DNA of 64,000 nt. Source: Pochonia chlamydosporia 170 (taxonomy: Eukaryota; Ascomycota; Sordariomycetes; Hypocreales; Clavicipitaceae). The position numbers and the translations under genes are program-made. How positions within the stretch are numbered: the first letter of the stretch is position 1; each line of letters starts with the position of its first letter. The notes under the pieces are model-generated. The model was not told the origin of the DNA. It searched no databases and was given only the letters and a program-made list of their open reading frames with translations. Location: the NCBI RefSeq assembly GCF_001653235.2, contig NC_035796.1:992001-1056000 (forward strand), given 5' to 3'. This document shows, one piece after another, positions 32,167 to 43,853 of this stretch.

Positions 32167-35100
32167 TGTGGTATCATGTGAAGGCGACACGACGGCCGCA
32201 ATTGCGATCAGATTTCAATGCAATGATGAATGTGTAAAAGCAAATCTCCATCTCCAACCTCACACTCTCGGGTTCTTGACTTCTTTTTCTTTGCTTCGCC
32301 TTGTTCCATTCGAGTTGCGAACAGAGTCCAGGGTTACCCCACGTGGCTACCGTGAGCGGCTATGGTGACCTCAAATCGAAGCTATTCAACTCAACACATG
32401 ACTCTATCTAGAACAGTAACCTGCCTGCGGCCGTAATACATACTACTGCTTTAGTATGGCACGGGGATTCGGCGCTGGACCCTGTTCGTCGGCATCTGCA
32501 GTCATGGCAGCCATGGTGGGACAGAGGGTCCTTGTGCTACCTCCATCCAGACGAGGGGCAAAATACCTCGCATCGCATGTAACTGCACTTCTCTCAACAC
32601 TTGGTATGGCTTTAAAAGGGAAAAGAAAACACTCCACGTTACTCAGCAGCCATGAACATGAACAACTTGCCCTCACTGCGTTACATCGAGATTTTGGCTG
32701 CTTGTTACGGTTTGAAATGCTGTAGAGAGGTGAATAACCCCTCAACTGTCACTTCTCTCATGTCATATTTTCGTCATGAGAAACATTCTCCATGCGCTCA
32801 GCGGCAAACGATACGGCACAGGCGAAATAGAAAATCACCCTGATGGCGTGTCGTGTAAGTCAAGAAGGCTGTTGACGGTTGGAGTGATGTTTGGAGTGGG
32901 CCAATCATAGATCGCATCGCAACCACATTGACTCCACGAACCAATCCCGAATCCGGATCGATGAGCAGCATGCCAACAACTTCTACACATCGAATGCGCG
33001 AATGGGCAACGTGTTTATGGGCCTCGTGCTACCCTTGGTTGGCTCTGTTGCCTTTGTTGTAAAGTGGCCATCAGAGATACTTCCACTTTGAGTTTGGAAA
33101 TCTGATTTACCCCACGTTGGATTTGCCAGCGGCACTGAGACTCTTGAAATCGATTCCGTGTTCCAGCCCAGCACAGGGACTGCAAATGGCAGACTGAATG
33201 CGCAGGCGCCATAATTCAGGTAAATCTCTCACAGCCGGTCGGAAAGCTTGTTCATTGTACTGGATGGCTCACAAATGACTCTGGGCCGTCTTGGACATAA
33301 TATGTCCACACCGCCTTGCCAAATCTTGTGCTGATCTCTCCGTGACCAGGAGGATGCATATGTTCTGAGAACAGAGTCATGTTTCTCGGGGCATATCCGT
33401 GTCTCAGCCGGGAAGTGACGCCGGTAATTTAATCAGATCAAGAAGGGTGACGGTTAGCCGTCCGCAAGCCGTTTCGTAAAGGCGTTCATAGCGAATGCAA
33501 GCTTGCCGCCTGTTGAAGTATAAATATGAGTATACAGAGAATTAGGAATACGCTGTTGGAGGAACGAAATCCAGTAGTCCAAATGTAGGGGCCTCAATGG
33601 TTGGCTTATGGGCGTCGTCAACTCAACACCCAATCAAGAGAATCCACTGCAACGAGGTCGCGTCTTGGGATAACGTCACTCCCTGGCCTTGGGCATCCGG
33701 TTTTCACTTCCATCATCCTGCGGAACCTTTGGGAATGGTTCCATTCAAGCCACAGAAACCATGTCATCGGATACGGATATCTGCTGTTTTGATCGGAAAG
33801 CCGGGTGATTGCTTGCTTCGGGGTCACCATGCTATTTGTTCGCTTGGCTTGGCTTGGACAAGTCCTTCTAATCGAGCAGGCTCCAAGCCGCAGATCCTGA
33901 TATCCAGGGGTACAGGTGCCTTTATTAGCCCCGGCACCACCGGACCACGTCTCTTTGGGAAGTTAATTCAGTCGAAGTCTGCAAGCCGTTGTACCCACCA
34001 AAACCTATTCGTACGCCCGCGGTAACTCGCTCTGTGGTGTTGGAGGGTTCGTATCCATGGTGGCTTCATTGCGCTGAGGCTGCAACCAGTCTGTATTCCT
34101 ACATCGGCATCTTCTCTTGTGGTTCTGCTACGCATGTGTATATTTCGAACTGTATAAGTAGGGGGCCGGTGTCGATATTCCAGGGGAATTCGGCTGTCGT
34201 CAGGGAAGGAGCTTGCCGAGAACGGCCCGGGGTATGGATGTCAGTACCATTGATTAGTTCTCGTCCTTGGTGGCGTGTGGCTTGTGCAGATGAAATCTCA
34301 ATCTGTTGACACGCGTCCTCCCGACGATAAAAAGCAATAATGCGTGATTTGCCGTGCTGAAGAAGATGAGATTGGGGAGGATTGCTGGGAGCTCCAATTG
34401 CACTGAGAGGGAGAAACAAAGACCTGAGGCGAAATGAGACTTGACCGTATTGCCAATCAATTGATCCCTGGTTCAATTCCGAACGATCACTCCGGCTTGT
34501 TCTTGCCTTCGACAGTGAGACGACCACCAAGACTGGAGCAAACAAGTTTCACGGCGATTCGTTGTGTGGGGAGGGAAGGAGCGAACAGGACAAAAGCCCC
34601 ACCACAAATGGAATATGTGTCGGTGGGCTCTTTTTCTTCTCTTCTTGATATGGGACGAGAATTTCTAGATAAGTTTCAATTCCGAATAAACACCTATAAA
34701 GCAGCACTGGGTACGTATCCAGTCCAATATCTGGCGCGTATCAACCGAAAAGCACTTGACTGATATCGAATGCCTTCCCTGTCCTACGCCATTGACATTG
34801 AAGGCTTCGGGTACGTGCTAGCCGGGGTCTAATTGTACGCGTTCCTGACCGCTTTATGTTGAAGAATGCCAAGATAGCCTGCCAAGACACCAAGAAATGC
34901 AAGGAAATCTGCAATGTTTCCTGCTTAGGGAGCTAATCCCTATTCCCGACGAAGCGGACGAAAATTGGTGACGTTCTTGGCAACACAATGGGAAGATCTA
35001 TCTAGGCATATTACTTGCCTACCTAGGTACTTATCTATTCAGCTGCAAGACCTGTCCATTGCTAGGAGAGGTTGTTTCATGGTCATGGCAAACTACATAT

Positions 35101-37047
35101 GCCAGACCATGCCCCTTTGTCATGTAATTTGGTCAGTCACATCTGTGATCACCGTCCAGATGACAAAAGGACTAAGCGATGCAGGCACACTCAAACAATT
35201 GTAACCTCACACATGATTGAGGGCGGGGCTTTTCTGAACAGAGTGGATCTGAAGACAAGGGACACTTGACGGGCCATTCGCTATTTGAAGGGTGCGGCGC
35301 TGGGCAAAAGTCCGTCGCAATAATAATAAGGTTGTTGAGGTTCCTCGATGCTCATGGGGGAAAAAAGCTACTGATTGTTCTCTTCTCAAAGTGACAGGCA
35401 TTGTACCCGCCGAACGACAGGGGCCGGGTCAGTGGACGCAGGCACTTGCCAGACTTGGCGACAGTTGGTGCAGATTGGCGCATGTCAAGTCTCGTCTAGT
35501 GGCGAGTGCCCACCAGACATGCATGTGCACCCAGGACAACCAGCAAAGACCACATGCAGGTGTTATACCCGGGGCAATACTTGACAACATTAAACAAATG
35601 CGCTTCTCGAAATTCTTTAGCCGGGTAAATGGCAAACGATGGACACTCGCTCCGTGTCATTGTGCGACAAATGTGCTCGACACGACCAGGACTGATTTAA
35701 CCAGCCAGATCGCCCTCGCACATTTGGCAACGGCCAGAAATAGCAACAGCGAAGGCTGATAGTTACAAGTCCCAATATACTTTACTCCGTACACCATAGC
35801 AGCATGCTGGTATGGATCGTGTCCGGTGCTCTATCATATACCAAGAACAGGAAGCGGCACGTCCCCAGGTCGGTCGAGCGCTGTCTGCGGCTGATATGAG
35901 CACCCACTGAGGCTCAACCTCCATCTTGGAGAAATTTCATTGACGTACGCAATCTAACACGAGAATGGCCGCCACGAAAGCCGCCGCAAACCCGGACCCA
36001 GGTCATTTGGAACTAAACTTGGAGCGGGTGGTAAGGGACGCTGGGCAGTGGCGGCAGGGTTCCAGGTCCAAGGACAAGTTCATCGTCCAGTCAAGATTGA
36101 AGTCTGGTCTGGCAAGTTCAATTTGTTGGCCCAGATACTGTATGGAGTCTGGTCAAGTTCTCAGGGTCAGCGTGCAGTGAGTGAGCACCAGCCCCGGCCT
36201 GGCTGCCATCAGCACGCTGCGGCTGAGTGACAGTGACCACGGCGTAACACTGGGCTTCCAGCAGCATCATCAGCATGAGCAGCAACAGCAGCCACTAAGC
36301 AGGCCAGGGCGGTCATTGTTTGCTGGGGCTCCATCTTGGCATTGCACTCATGAGCATTTGCAATGGATCACACAGTGACTAGTCGCCCCATAATTTCCTC
36401 AGTTCCTGAAGTATGGCGTCGATTGACGTCTGGTCGTCTGGGGGTGTGGCCATTCAGACCGGACATGGACGCAGACAGCGTGGATAAAAAACGGCCTGGC
36501 TTAATCAAGGTGGATTTTGATGGTGACTGGTCTGGTCTGGCGTGTCTGGAGGTGTGGGCAACGAAAAGATTGATGCGTTACGTGGACATTCTAGTCCAAG
36601 TGGATGAACATGGACGAGTCCGGAAAGCAACTTGAAGTACTTCTTTTTGTCTTGGCCCCTTTTGCCTCTACAACCTGCCAAGAATTCTTATTCTGCTTTC
36701 ACACTTTTTTCTTTTCTTTTGCCCTTCTTCGTGTAACCAAACAACACGGCCTTTGGCATATCCATTCGTTTCTCTCTGCTTGTTTCTCTGATCTCTGTCC
36801 AGCTGGGGCCATCTGCTGCGCTTGTATGATCCGAGTCCGACCCGACTGAGCAACATCAAATTATTCTGCACTGCCACGCCGTCCGACGCCTACCCACAGC
36901 TCTTCCGTCTCCGAATTTGTAAAGCACAGTGCTCCGGACGTGCGCTGACTGGCGATTGACGGACGACTCGAGGACCTCTCGATCTGGCATTTCTCTTCCT
37001 GTCGGTTTGCGTGGTTTCATTTCCTCTTCCCTGCCTTCTGTTTCGCA
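32167..37047. other. 4.9-kb divergent gene-free region
   Basis: The largest interval without a recognised gene, between divergent glycosyltransferase and UDP-glucose dehydrogenase genes. Frames such as 33597-34025 and 35292-35759 lack any family motif and are shadowed by frames on the other strand. It contains TACCTAGGTA near 35028-35037, TACTCCGTAC at 35783-35792 and a CAG-rich stretch at about 36259-36292. The last 400 bases before the dehydrogenase ATG are C/T-rich, typical of a fungal leader. Confidence 0.5.
35783..35792. repeat. TACTCCGTAC motif copy
   Basis: Reverse-complement copy of the dispersed TACGGAGTA motif, in the gene-free interval. Confidence 0.5.
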
Positions 37048-39295
37048 ATGGCTGCCATTCACGAGGCCGTCGTTGACTCTGTCAAGAAGCTGGGCCTCAA
37101 TGGCACTTCAGAGCACACCAATGGTGTGATTAAGGATGATTTCAAGGTTCGCACCATTTGCTGTGTTGGTGCCGGTTACGTTGGTACGTCCCCGTCGACA
37201 TCCATATCCATTTCTATTTCCATCCCCATCCATGCCCTACCAGACCCGTCCTAGCTCGCTCGCGAACTGCCGTCAACAACAATTTTACCATCAAATTGGT
37301 CCTCGCCCCTGCTCATCCATGATTTCGCCTGGTGCCTGGCGCCTGTGCACGCTGCACGCTGCACAACATATTTTGCAGCTCAATTGACGTCTTTTTACTG
37401 ACTATTGGCCCCCGTTTTGATCATCATTAGGTGGCCCTACCGCTGCTGTCATTGCTTTCCAGAACCCTCACATCAAGGTGACGGTGGTCGATCGAGACGA
37501 GGTTCGCATTCGCCGTTGGAACTCGCGCCATCCTCCGATTTACGAGCCCGGTCTGCACGACATTGTCCGCGTCGCCCGCGATGGCTCCCGCGACTTCACA
37601 TTCGCTAATGAGAGCGCCTCTGAAAGTGAGGTGACCTCTGCCGAAGAGAGCGAGACCTCTGTGTCCAGCCGTCCCGCCAACCTCTTCTTCACCACCGATG
37701 TTGCCAAGAGCATTGGCGAAGCTGACGTCGTCCTTGTGTCTGTTAATACCCCGACCAAGGAGCGTGGCGTTGGTGCCGGAAGCGCAACTGACATGACTGC
37801 TTTCGAGGCTGTCACTGCGGTTGTAGCTCAGTATGCCAGAGAAGGCGCAATTATCGTTGAGAAGAGCACTGTCCCTTGTCGAACAGCGCAGCTTGTTGCC
37901 GATACCGTACGTTTCATGTCATCCCATTGTGCATCACCGATGGGCGATTCAATCGTCACATGGCGACGCAACTCTCAAGCCGACTGTGTAACATTGCATT
38001 GGCTAACACGATGAATCCAGCTGTCCATGCACCGCCCCGGTGTCCACTTCGAAATCTTGTCCAACCCGGAGTTCTTGGCTGCAGGTACCGCTGTCAACGA
38101 TTTGCTGTACCCGGATCGTATCTTGATCGGATCTGCACCTACCCCTTCAGGCAAGAAGGCTGCCGAAGCTCTCGTCAACGTCTACGCTGCTTGGGTCCCC
38201 AGAGACCGTATTCTGACCACGAATGTCTGGTCATCCGAGCTGGCCAAGCTCGTGGCAAACTCAATGCTTGCCCAGCGTATTTCCAGCATCAATTCCATTT
38301 CTGCAGTTTGTGAGCAAACAGGTGCCGATGTTGACGAGGTCGCCCGAGCCGTCGGTGTTGACCCTCGAATTGGCAACAAGTTTTTGATGGCTGGTATTGG
38401 GTTTGGCGGAAGCTGCTTCAAGAAGGATGTTTTGAACCTGGTTTACCTGGCCGATACAATGGGTCTCCCTGAAGTTGGCGAGTACTGGCGACAAGTTGTC
38501 AAAATGAACGAGTATGCTCGTGACCGCTTCACCAACCGCGTCATCAAGTGTCTCAACAACACCCTGGTGGGAAAGAAGGTGGCCATTCTGGGCTATGCCT
38601 TCAAGAAGAACACATCCGACACTCGTGAGGCCCCGGCGCTCGAGATGATCAAAACTCTGCTCGAGGAGCGCCCCAGAGAAATTGCCGTCTTCGACCCATG
38701 CTGTAACCCGCTGGTCATCAAGGAGGAAATCAAGACGCTTCTTGGACCCGTCGCCGCCGGGAACAACATCTCGGTTTACGGCAACGCTTATGACGCTTGC
38801 AACGGTGCTACCGCTGTCGTGATTGCTACAGAATTTGACGAGTTCAGAAACCAACCGGCTCCCAAGCCAGCTCCTGTTCCTGTTGAACAGCCTGCTCCCA
38901 AGATGATTGGTCGCAAGCCGAACCCCAAGTCCGACCCTCGGCCGTTCAAGACGTCGGCTCCTACGCCAAATGACTTGCTAGCACTCCACAAGTACCTGGT
39001 TCAGCGACCCAGTGAGACTTCAGACGACCCGCTGGACCGATTCAATGTCGAGCCGTCATGCACCGACGACTGCCCCGACTGCATCCAGGAGAAGCAAAGC
39101 AAGAAGACGGGCCATGCAACGGGTATGGGTAGCGCCGAAGAGTACAAGGCCAAAGAGCGCATAGATTGGGTCCGCATCTCCGAGACCATGGCCAAGCCTC
39201 GATGGGTGTTTGACGGCCGTGGCGTGATTGACTCTAGGGAAATGGTCAAGCTCGGCGTAAGAGTAGAAAGCGTGGGCCGCCAACACCGATTCTAA
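37048..39295 (+). CDS. ugd1: UDP-glucose 6-dehydrogenase with long C-terminal-domain insertion
   Basis: Oxidises UDP-glucose twice with NAD+ to UDP-glucuronate in the cytosol. Exons 37048-37183, 37431-37906 and 38021-39295 join to 628 residues; typical enzymes are about 450-490. NAD loop GAGYVGG (41-47); FTTDVAKSIGEADVVLVSVNTPT; KSTVPCRTA; SNPEFLAAGTA; catalytic Cys in GFGGSCFKKD (C336); GYAFKKNTSDTREAPAL. Two insertions explain the length: a Ser/Glu-rich segment at about 98-122, and about 104 residues (480-583) between TEFDEF and RIDWVRISETMAKPRWVFDGR in the UDP-binding domain, Pro/Lys-rich and holding CTDDCPDC. All catalytic elements are intact. The 247-nt first intron follows the NAD loop. 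Leader pyrimidine-rich. Confidence 0.95.
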
Positions 39296-40320
39296 TTGGA
39301 GGGGGGCAATATAGATTCAACCGGGAGTCCAACTTCCGTGGGGAGCAGCATTGAAAAGCATTGGAGTTGGCTTCCTTGCAACGGCCGGCTATTTAACATT
39401 CTTATGTGGCACATTGGTGGGTTCTGGTTATACGCTTGAGGATGTTGCAAATGGCAAAACCAACACTTGGCCACGGCCACTGCCACTGTCACTGTCACTG
39501 TTTTATTAGGCATGAACGATGGGATCTTTTACGGAAGTTCAAAAATTGGATCCTCTGCTGATTTCTTTTGTTTTCGGCATGAAGAGGGTCGAAGGGGGAA
39601 AGGACGCAACACGACACGACCACATGAAGCCTTTTGACGAGTCGTGGGGAGGAATATGGGCCAATGGATGAGGGGAGAATGTATCTTGATGTTTGGGAAT
39701 AGATAGACTTCCCGGGTGTGGCATTGCGATGCGCGCCTCTTATTATTATACCTTGTCTGTAAATGAATTCACTTCTTTGGCATGTTTTATGCGTTCCTCC
39801 TATGTGCTTTATAGCTAATTACTGGTGCGCAATCCTCTTAAAACTTAGAAGCCATGTGCACACGTTTTTTCGCCGATCATAAGACCAGGACATATACCCA
39901 ACTATATAAGTCCTACGTGTCAAAACCCTCCTTCTAGCGTCATTCCAGGCACAGGCCCCCTCCCTGCCGGGCGACAAGAAAATTAGCAAGTTACAGATTT
40001 CGATGGCCCTGACGCACCAGGCTAGTGAGACCTGCGAAGTGTGCTGTCGAAATTGGCGGTTTGCCTCGCTGCGCGTTTCAAATTGACGGGGGCTGCACAA
40101 GCCTCCCGAGTCTGGACTTGCTTTGACGGGGATGTGAGAAGAGCCGAGTGTAATCATATCTTGACTATGGTGATTAAAATGATGATTAAAATAATGAAGG
40201 GGAGAAACAAGGTCATGTGTTTCCTTTCTAAATACTCGTAAGGAATAAATGTATACCAATCTGGCCATGTTGGCCGACCCATTAACCCATCCCCAGTCCA
40301 TCGACAACCACATCCACATC

Positions 40321-40344
40321 GACGTCGACGTCGACGTCGACGTC
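40321..40344. repeat. Hexanucleotide repeat (GACGTC)4
   Basis: Four perfect tandem copies of a palindromic hexamer, followed by GTCGTCGTCGC. Noncoding. GACGTC is the core of a CRE-like bZIP site, so the array also offers repeated half sites. Confidence 0.8.
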
Positions 40345-40430
40345 GTCGTCGCAGCCACACCGGCCCAGCATCCTGTTTCCGAACCAACCACATCAAAATC
40401 AGGAACCCAAAAAAAATCGTCAACCCCCAC

Positions 40431-40439
40431 TACTCCGTA
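40431..40439. repeat. TACTCCGTA motif copy
   Basis: Another copy of the dispersed TACGGAGTA/TACTCCGTA motif. Confidence 0.5.
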
Positions 40440-40939
40440 GACCCCTTCGTATCAAGATCGATATCTCTTCCAATTTAGGGACCTGGCGGCGGTCTCGGGG
40501 ACTCCCTTTCCCCCCTTTGGTGAATCCTTGACGGGTGGTCTGAACGCAGACACTTGGGGAAATGAACTGCCATGCAAGACGAAAGTGACGGCGACGGCAA
40601 AAAAGGCAACCCTGTGAGCAGAGGTTCGCGAATCGTAGTACTTGGTGCTGGGTGAGGTGACGCCTTTCTGTTTCAGGAGTCTGTGGTGGTGTTTGGCGAT
40701 CCGGCAAGTGTTCGTCTTTCTGGTCTTTGCGTCCGGGAAGTTTTGTTTCTGGACGAACGCTGTCGAGACGAACGCGACGACTCTTACAACTTGGTTCTCG
40801 TGAAGTTTTGTCATGACGGATAAGACGTGTATTCTTTGCGCATGGGACCTTTAACCGCCTCCATCAAACTGGGACAAAACGATAGCCAGCTGGGCTGGGC
40901 GATTCACTCTCCAACTCATACACGTTCTCATATACTTGG

Positions 40940-41943
40940 ATGAGCATGAAAACAACAAATCTGGCCTTCCTGTCAGGCCTGGTCTCTCTCACAGCGGCAG
41001 ACGCCCTCCCGCCACAAGACGTGCCCATCCAATGCGCGACGATATGCGGGCCCATCGTGGAACTGTCGTCGAAATGTACGCCTGTGAATTCGCAGGGAAA
41101 TTCGGTGGGCGACTCGAAGAACGGTACGGGCAGCGTGTGGGTTGGCCGACGACAAGCAGATACAAGTATAGATACAGCAGAGGACGAGATGGGCGATTGT
41201 GACGGCGTGGAAGACGAGCTGGACAGACGGTTCTTCACGATAGTGCCGGCGCCGACGTCCTTTGCCGCAAAATACTCGTCTATATTGAATGCCGAGCCTG
41301 ATGGTCTTACTCTCGAGCAAGCAAATACACCTACACGAATAACACCCGTCATTATCAGGACGTCAAATCCCTCGCCTCCTCCTCCGCCGCCGCCGCCGCC
41401 GCCACCGATTCCCCCAACGCCAACATCTCAGCGTAGACAAATATCGATACCTACTTCCATTGCAGCGCCTACACCATCGCACTCCAGCACGAGTCAGAGT
41501 CAAAGTCAGAGACAGCCACCCCAAAGTACAATGAGCCTCATGGAAAATCCCGCCAACACAGGCGGAACATCTATGAGCGGTGAAGAACAGTGCGTCTGTC
41601 TAAACAAGAGCTTTGATGTGCAGCGGGTGGCGGCCCTGTGTACGAGTTGTATTATCCAGGCGGGGGATCCAGATACAAGTACGTGATGTTCCTTTTACTC
41701 TCATGAGTCCTAGCTAACCGTTTAGATATGCATGTCGTCATGTCGGTCTGCGAGTTTCAAGAGCTGAATTACACGGCTCGCGATGACAGTATCGTGGATA
41801 ATATCCGTGTTTCGGCGACAAGGCCGTCGGCAGTTTGGGGTCATAATGCGGGTGTTTCGAATGGTGGATGCGGTGCACGGGGGATTTGGGATGTGAGAAT
41901 TGTGATGTGTGGGTTGATAGGGATTCTTTTGGTGGTGATGTGA
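40940..41943 (+). CDS. Cys-rich cell-surface protein, predicted GPI- or tail-anchored
   Basis: Two exons, 40940-41678 and 41726-41943 (47-nt intron, GTACGT donor, GCTAAC branch), give 318 residues. Signal peptide (MKTTNLAFLSGLVSLTAADA); first Cys cluster CATICGPIVELSSKC; an Arg-Arg site (GRRQ) that could be a Kex2 cleavage site; a long linker with eleven prolines in a row and a Ser/Gln/Thr-rich part; second Cys cluster CVCLNKSF...LCTSCI; then a C-terminal hydrophobic tail (VRIVMCGLIGILLVVM) without basic residues after it, as in GPI precursors. The split Cys clusters resemble CFEM-like or related fungal surface proteins, but the spacing does not fit the classical eight-Cys CFEM domain. Function unknown. 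Confidence 0.72.
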
Positions 41944-43094
41944 TTTATTTAGCGACTGATGAATATAACGGTATTTTATATATTTGTTCTTTAACATTTG
42001 GTTCGTTTGTGACGACCCATCCTGTTGGTCATTTGGTTTGACTTGGTTCTGCCTAGGTTCGCCTACTGTTGATTAAGTTACGGGATGTATTTGCCATCAG
42101 TGTTATTCGAAGTGTACGGACTCCGTGGTCAGCAAATCGGTTCATCGATATGGTTGACGGTGAGGGAGTGTTCTTGGTGTTAGGCGGTTATGTCGTGGAT
42201 GTTGTCTCAGTCATTGAATATTGCATTCCGCTCCGCGGGAACCTTGCTATGCTAGATGCACCAATAACTGCTATGCTTTAGACATTCCTTCAAAGACAAT
42301 TTATTTACTGCCATAAACAGACTCTTGGTTCTTCATCTGCCTGTAGGGTAGGCTCAGTTGGATAGGATATCGATCATGGAGATTATTCCCAGCAGTTAGC
42401 ATTCATTACGCAAATATGTTCCAATTATTTGCATAGAAATACCATCTCAGGTACAATATACATGGCCGTGTAGTCATTCTGTTGCGCGCTTTCTATGTAT
42501 GGCGGCATTCGCAGGATCGTCGTCATCCAAAGTCTAGCAACCAACCTCACCACATCAACAGCGTCAAACCAAAAGGAGACATGGCGCGTCATCGTCATTT
42601 GGTGATGTAATGTACTAGACCTAACGATTCTGGCTAATCATGCAGATCACCGGCAAAAGCACTTCAGTGCAATCAATGGGTTGCCGCAAAATCATCACGA
42701 ACAAGGGGACAGTCCGCTCACAACATCAAGTCCCTTACGCTGACCACAGGAGCGGACTCAAGCGGCAGCGGACATGAAGCGGACTTGTGCGGACGCAGCA
42801 GCTAATAAGGACGAATTCAATCTCTTAATGCGGATGAGTTGCGCCACCAGACTGCAAATGCAGGGATCCGGCTTTAGCACTAATTCCGGCATTTAGCTTC
42901 GTGTAAGCCGTCAATTCGGCTGTGCCGAGTTCGTCAGGGCTTCAGTTACTCAATGGTATATATTCTTATATAATCTTGAAGCCGAATCTCACGAATTCCA
43001 TCTCACCAAACGCCGTCTCCAACATCCTGTTGCTCTCTTCACCCTTCACCCTTCACCCACACATCACCGTCCTCACCTGTCACCAAAACACACA
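41944..43094. other. intergenic region
   Basis: No gene supported (a 70-codon frame at 42069-42281 lacks any motif). Just before the next ATG there are three TTCACCC units at about 43038-43058. AT-rich TATATTCTTATATAATC near 42957-42973 may supply the TATA function. Confidence 0.5.
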
Positions 43095-43853
43095 ATGCAT
43101 CTCATCCTCACCGGAGCCACAGGCCTCGTCGGCTCATCCGTCCTAGACGCCATGATCCGCGCCAAAGACATCACAAAAATCTCCATCCTCACCCGCAAAC
43201 CCGTCCCCATGGCCCAAGACGCCAAAGATCCACGCATCAACGTCATCATCCACAACGACTTTGAAACCTACGACTCCAAAGTCCTAGACCAGCTCAAAGA
43301 CGCAGACGGCTGCGTCTGGGCCCTGGGTATCAGCCAAACCAAAGTCGGCAAGGAGGAATACGTCAAAATCACAAAAGACTACACACTAGCTGCCGCCAAG
43401 TCATTCGCCACACTCTCGCCATCGTCTTCAAAACCCTTTCGATTCATCTACGTGTCCGGGGAGGGCGCTACACAGACACCCGGACGGTTCTCTGCCATTT
43501 TCGCACGCGTCAAGGGCGAGACGGAACAGGCGCTTGCTGATATGACGGCCAGCACGCCTGGTTTGCAGGCCGACTCTGTTCGTCCTGGCTTTGTGGATGC
43601 CTCGAAGCATACTGCTGTTCATGGGTATATTCCTGATCCTGGGATGTTGTACAAGGCTGGGGTGGTGGTTCTTGGACCGGCTATTAGGATGGGCTATAGG
43701 AGTGCACATTCGCCTACTGAGGTTCTGGGCAATTTCATGACACAGATGGCTATGGGGAAGATGGATGGCAAGTTGGAGGGTTCGGGGGCGTTCAAGTTGG
43801 GTCCGTCGTGGGTGGTTGAGAATGTTGGCTTTAGGAGGATTATGGGTCTTTGA
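43095..43853 (+). CDS. NAD(P)-binding Rossmann protein, HTATIP2/TIP30-like
   Basis: Single exon, 252 residues, full family length. MHLILTGATGLVGSSVL forms the dinucleotide loop (G7, G10, G13); ISILTRKPVP follows; then DGCVWALGISQTKV, YVKITKDYTLAAAKSF, FRFIYVSGEGAT and ARVKGETEQAL, in the order seen in TIP30/HTATIP2-like atypical short-chain dehydrogenases. RPGFVDAS near the C-terminal half is the substrate-side loop. Cytosolic, reaction unknown. It is a complete relative of the shorter, diverged protein encoded at 13406-14201; the two share the N-terminal layout but the other gene has an intron. The codons at the start of this gene are strongly C-ending (ATC, CTC, GTC), unlike its 3' half. 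Confidence 0.85.
   Translation: MHLILTGATGLVGSSVLDAMIRAKDITKISILTRKPVPMAQDAKDPRINVIIHNDFETYDSKVLDQLKDADGCVWALGISQTKVGKEEYVKITKDYTLAAAKSFATLSPSSSKPFRFIYVSGEGATQTPGRFSAIFARVKGETEQALADMTASTPGLQADSVRPGFVDASKHTAVHGYIPDPGMLYKAGVVVLGPAIRMGYRSAHSPTEVLGNFMTQMAMGKMDGKLEGSGAFKLGPSWVVENVGFRRIMGL

Larger units (their letters stand above)
39296..40939. other. 1.6-kb intergenic region with GACGTC repeat
   Basis: No gene supported. It contains CACTG-type short repeats at about 39478-39500, the four-copy GACGTC repeat at 40321-40344 and TACTCCGTA at 40431-40439. The long minus-strand frame at 39819-40430 crosses the repeat and has no family resemblance. Confidence 0.5.

Noticed and set aside
32167..32190. 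GTG start extending the GT4 protein by 8 residues
   Set aside because: Non-ATG initiation is not expected in fungi and an ATG follows at 32166 in good position.
35292..35759. 155-codon plus-strand frame in the 4.9-kb interval
   Set aside because: No family resemblance, no supported start, and shadow frames of similar quality on the other strand.
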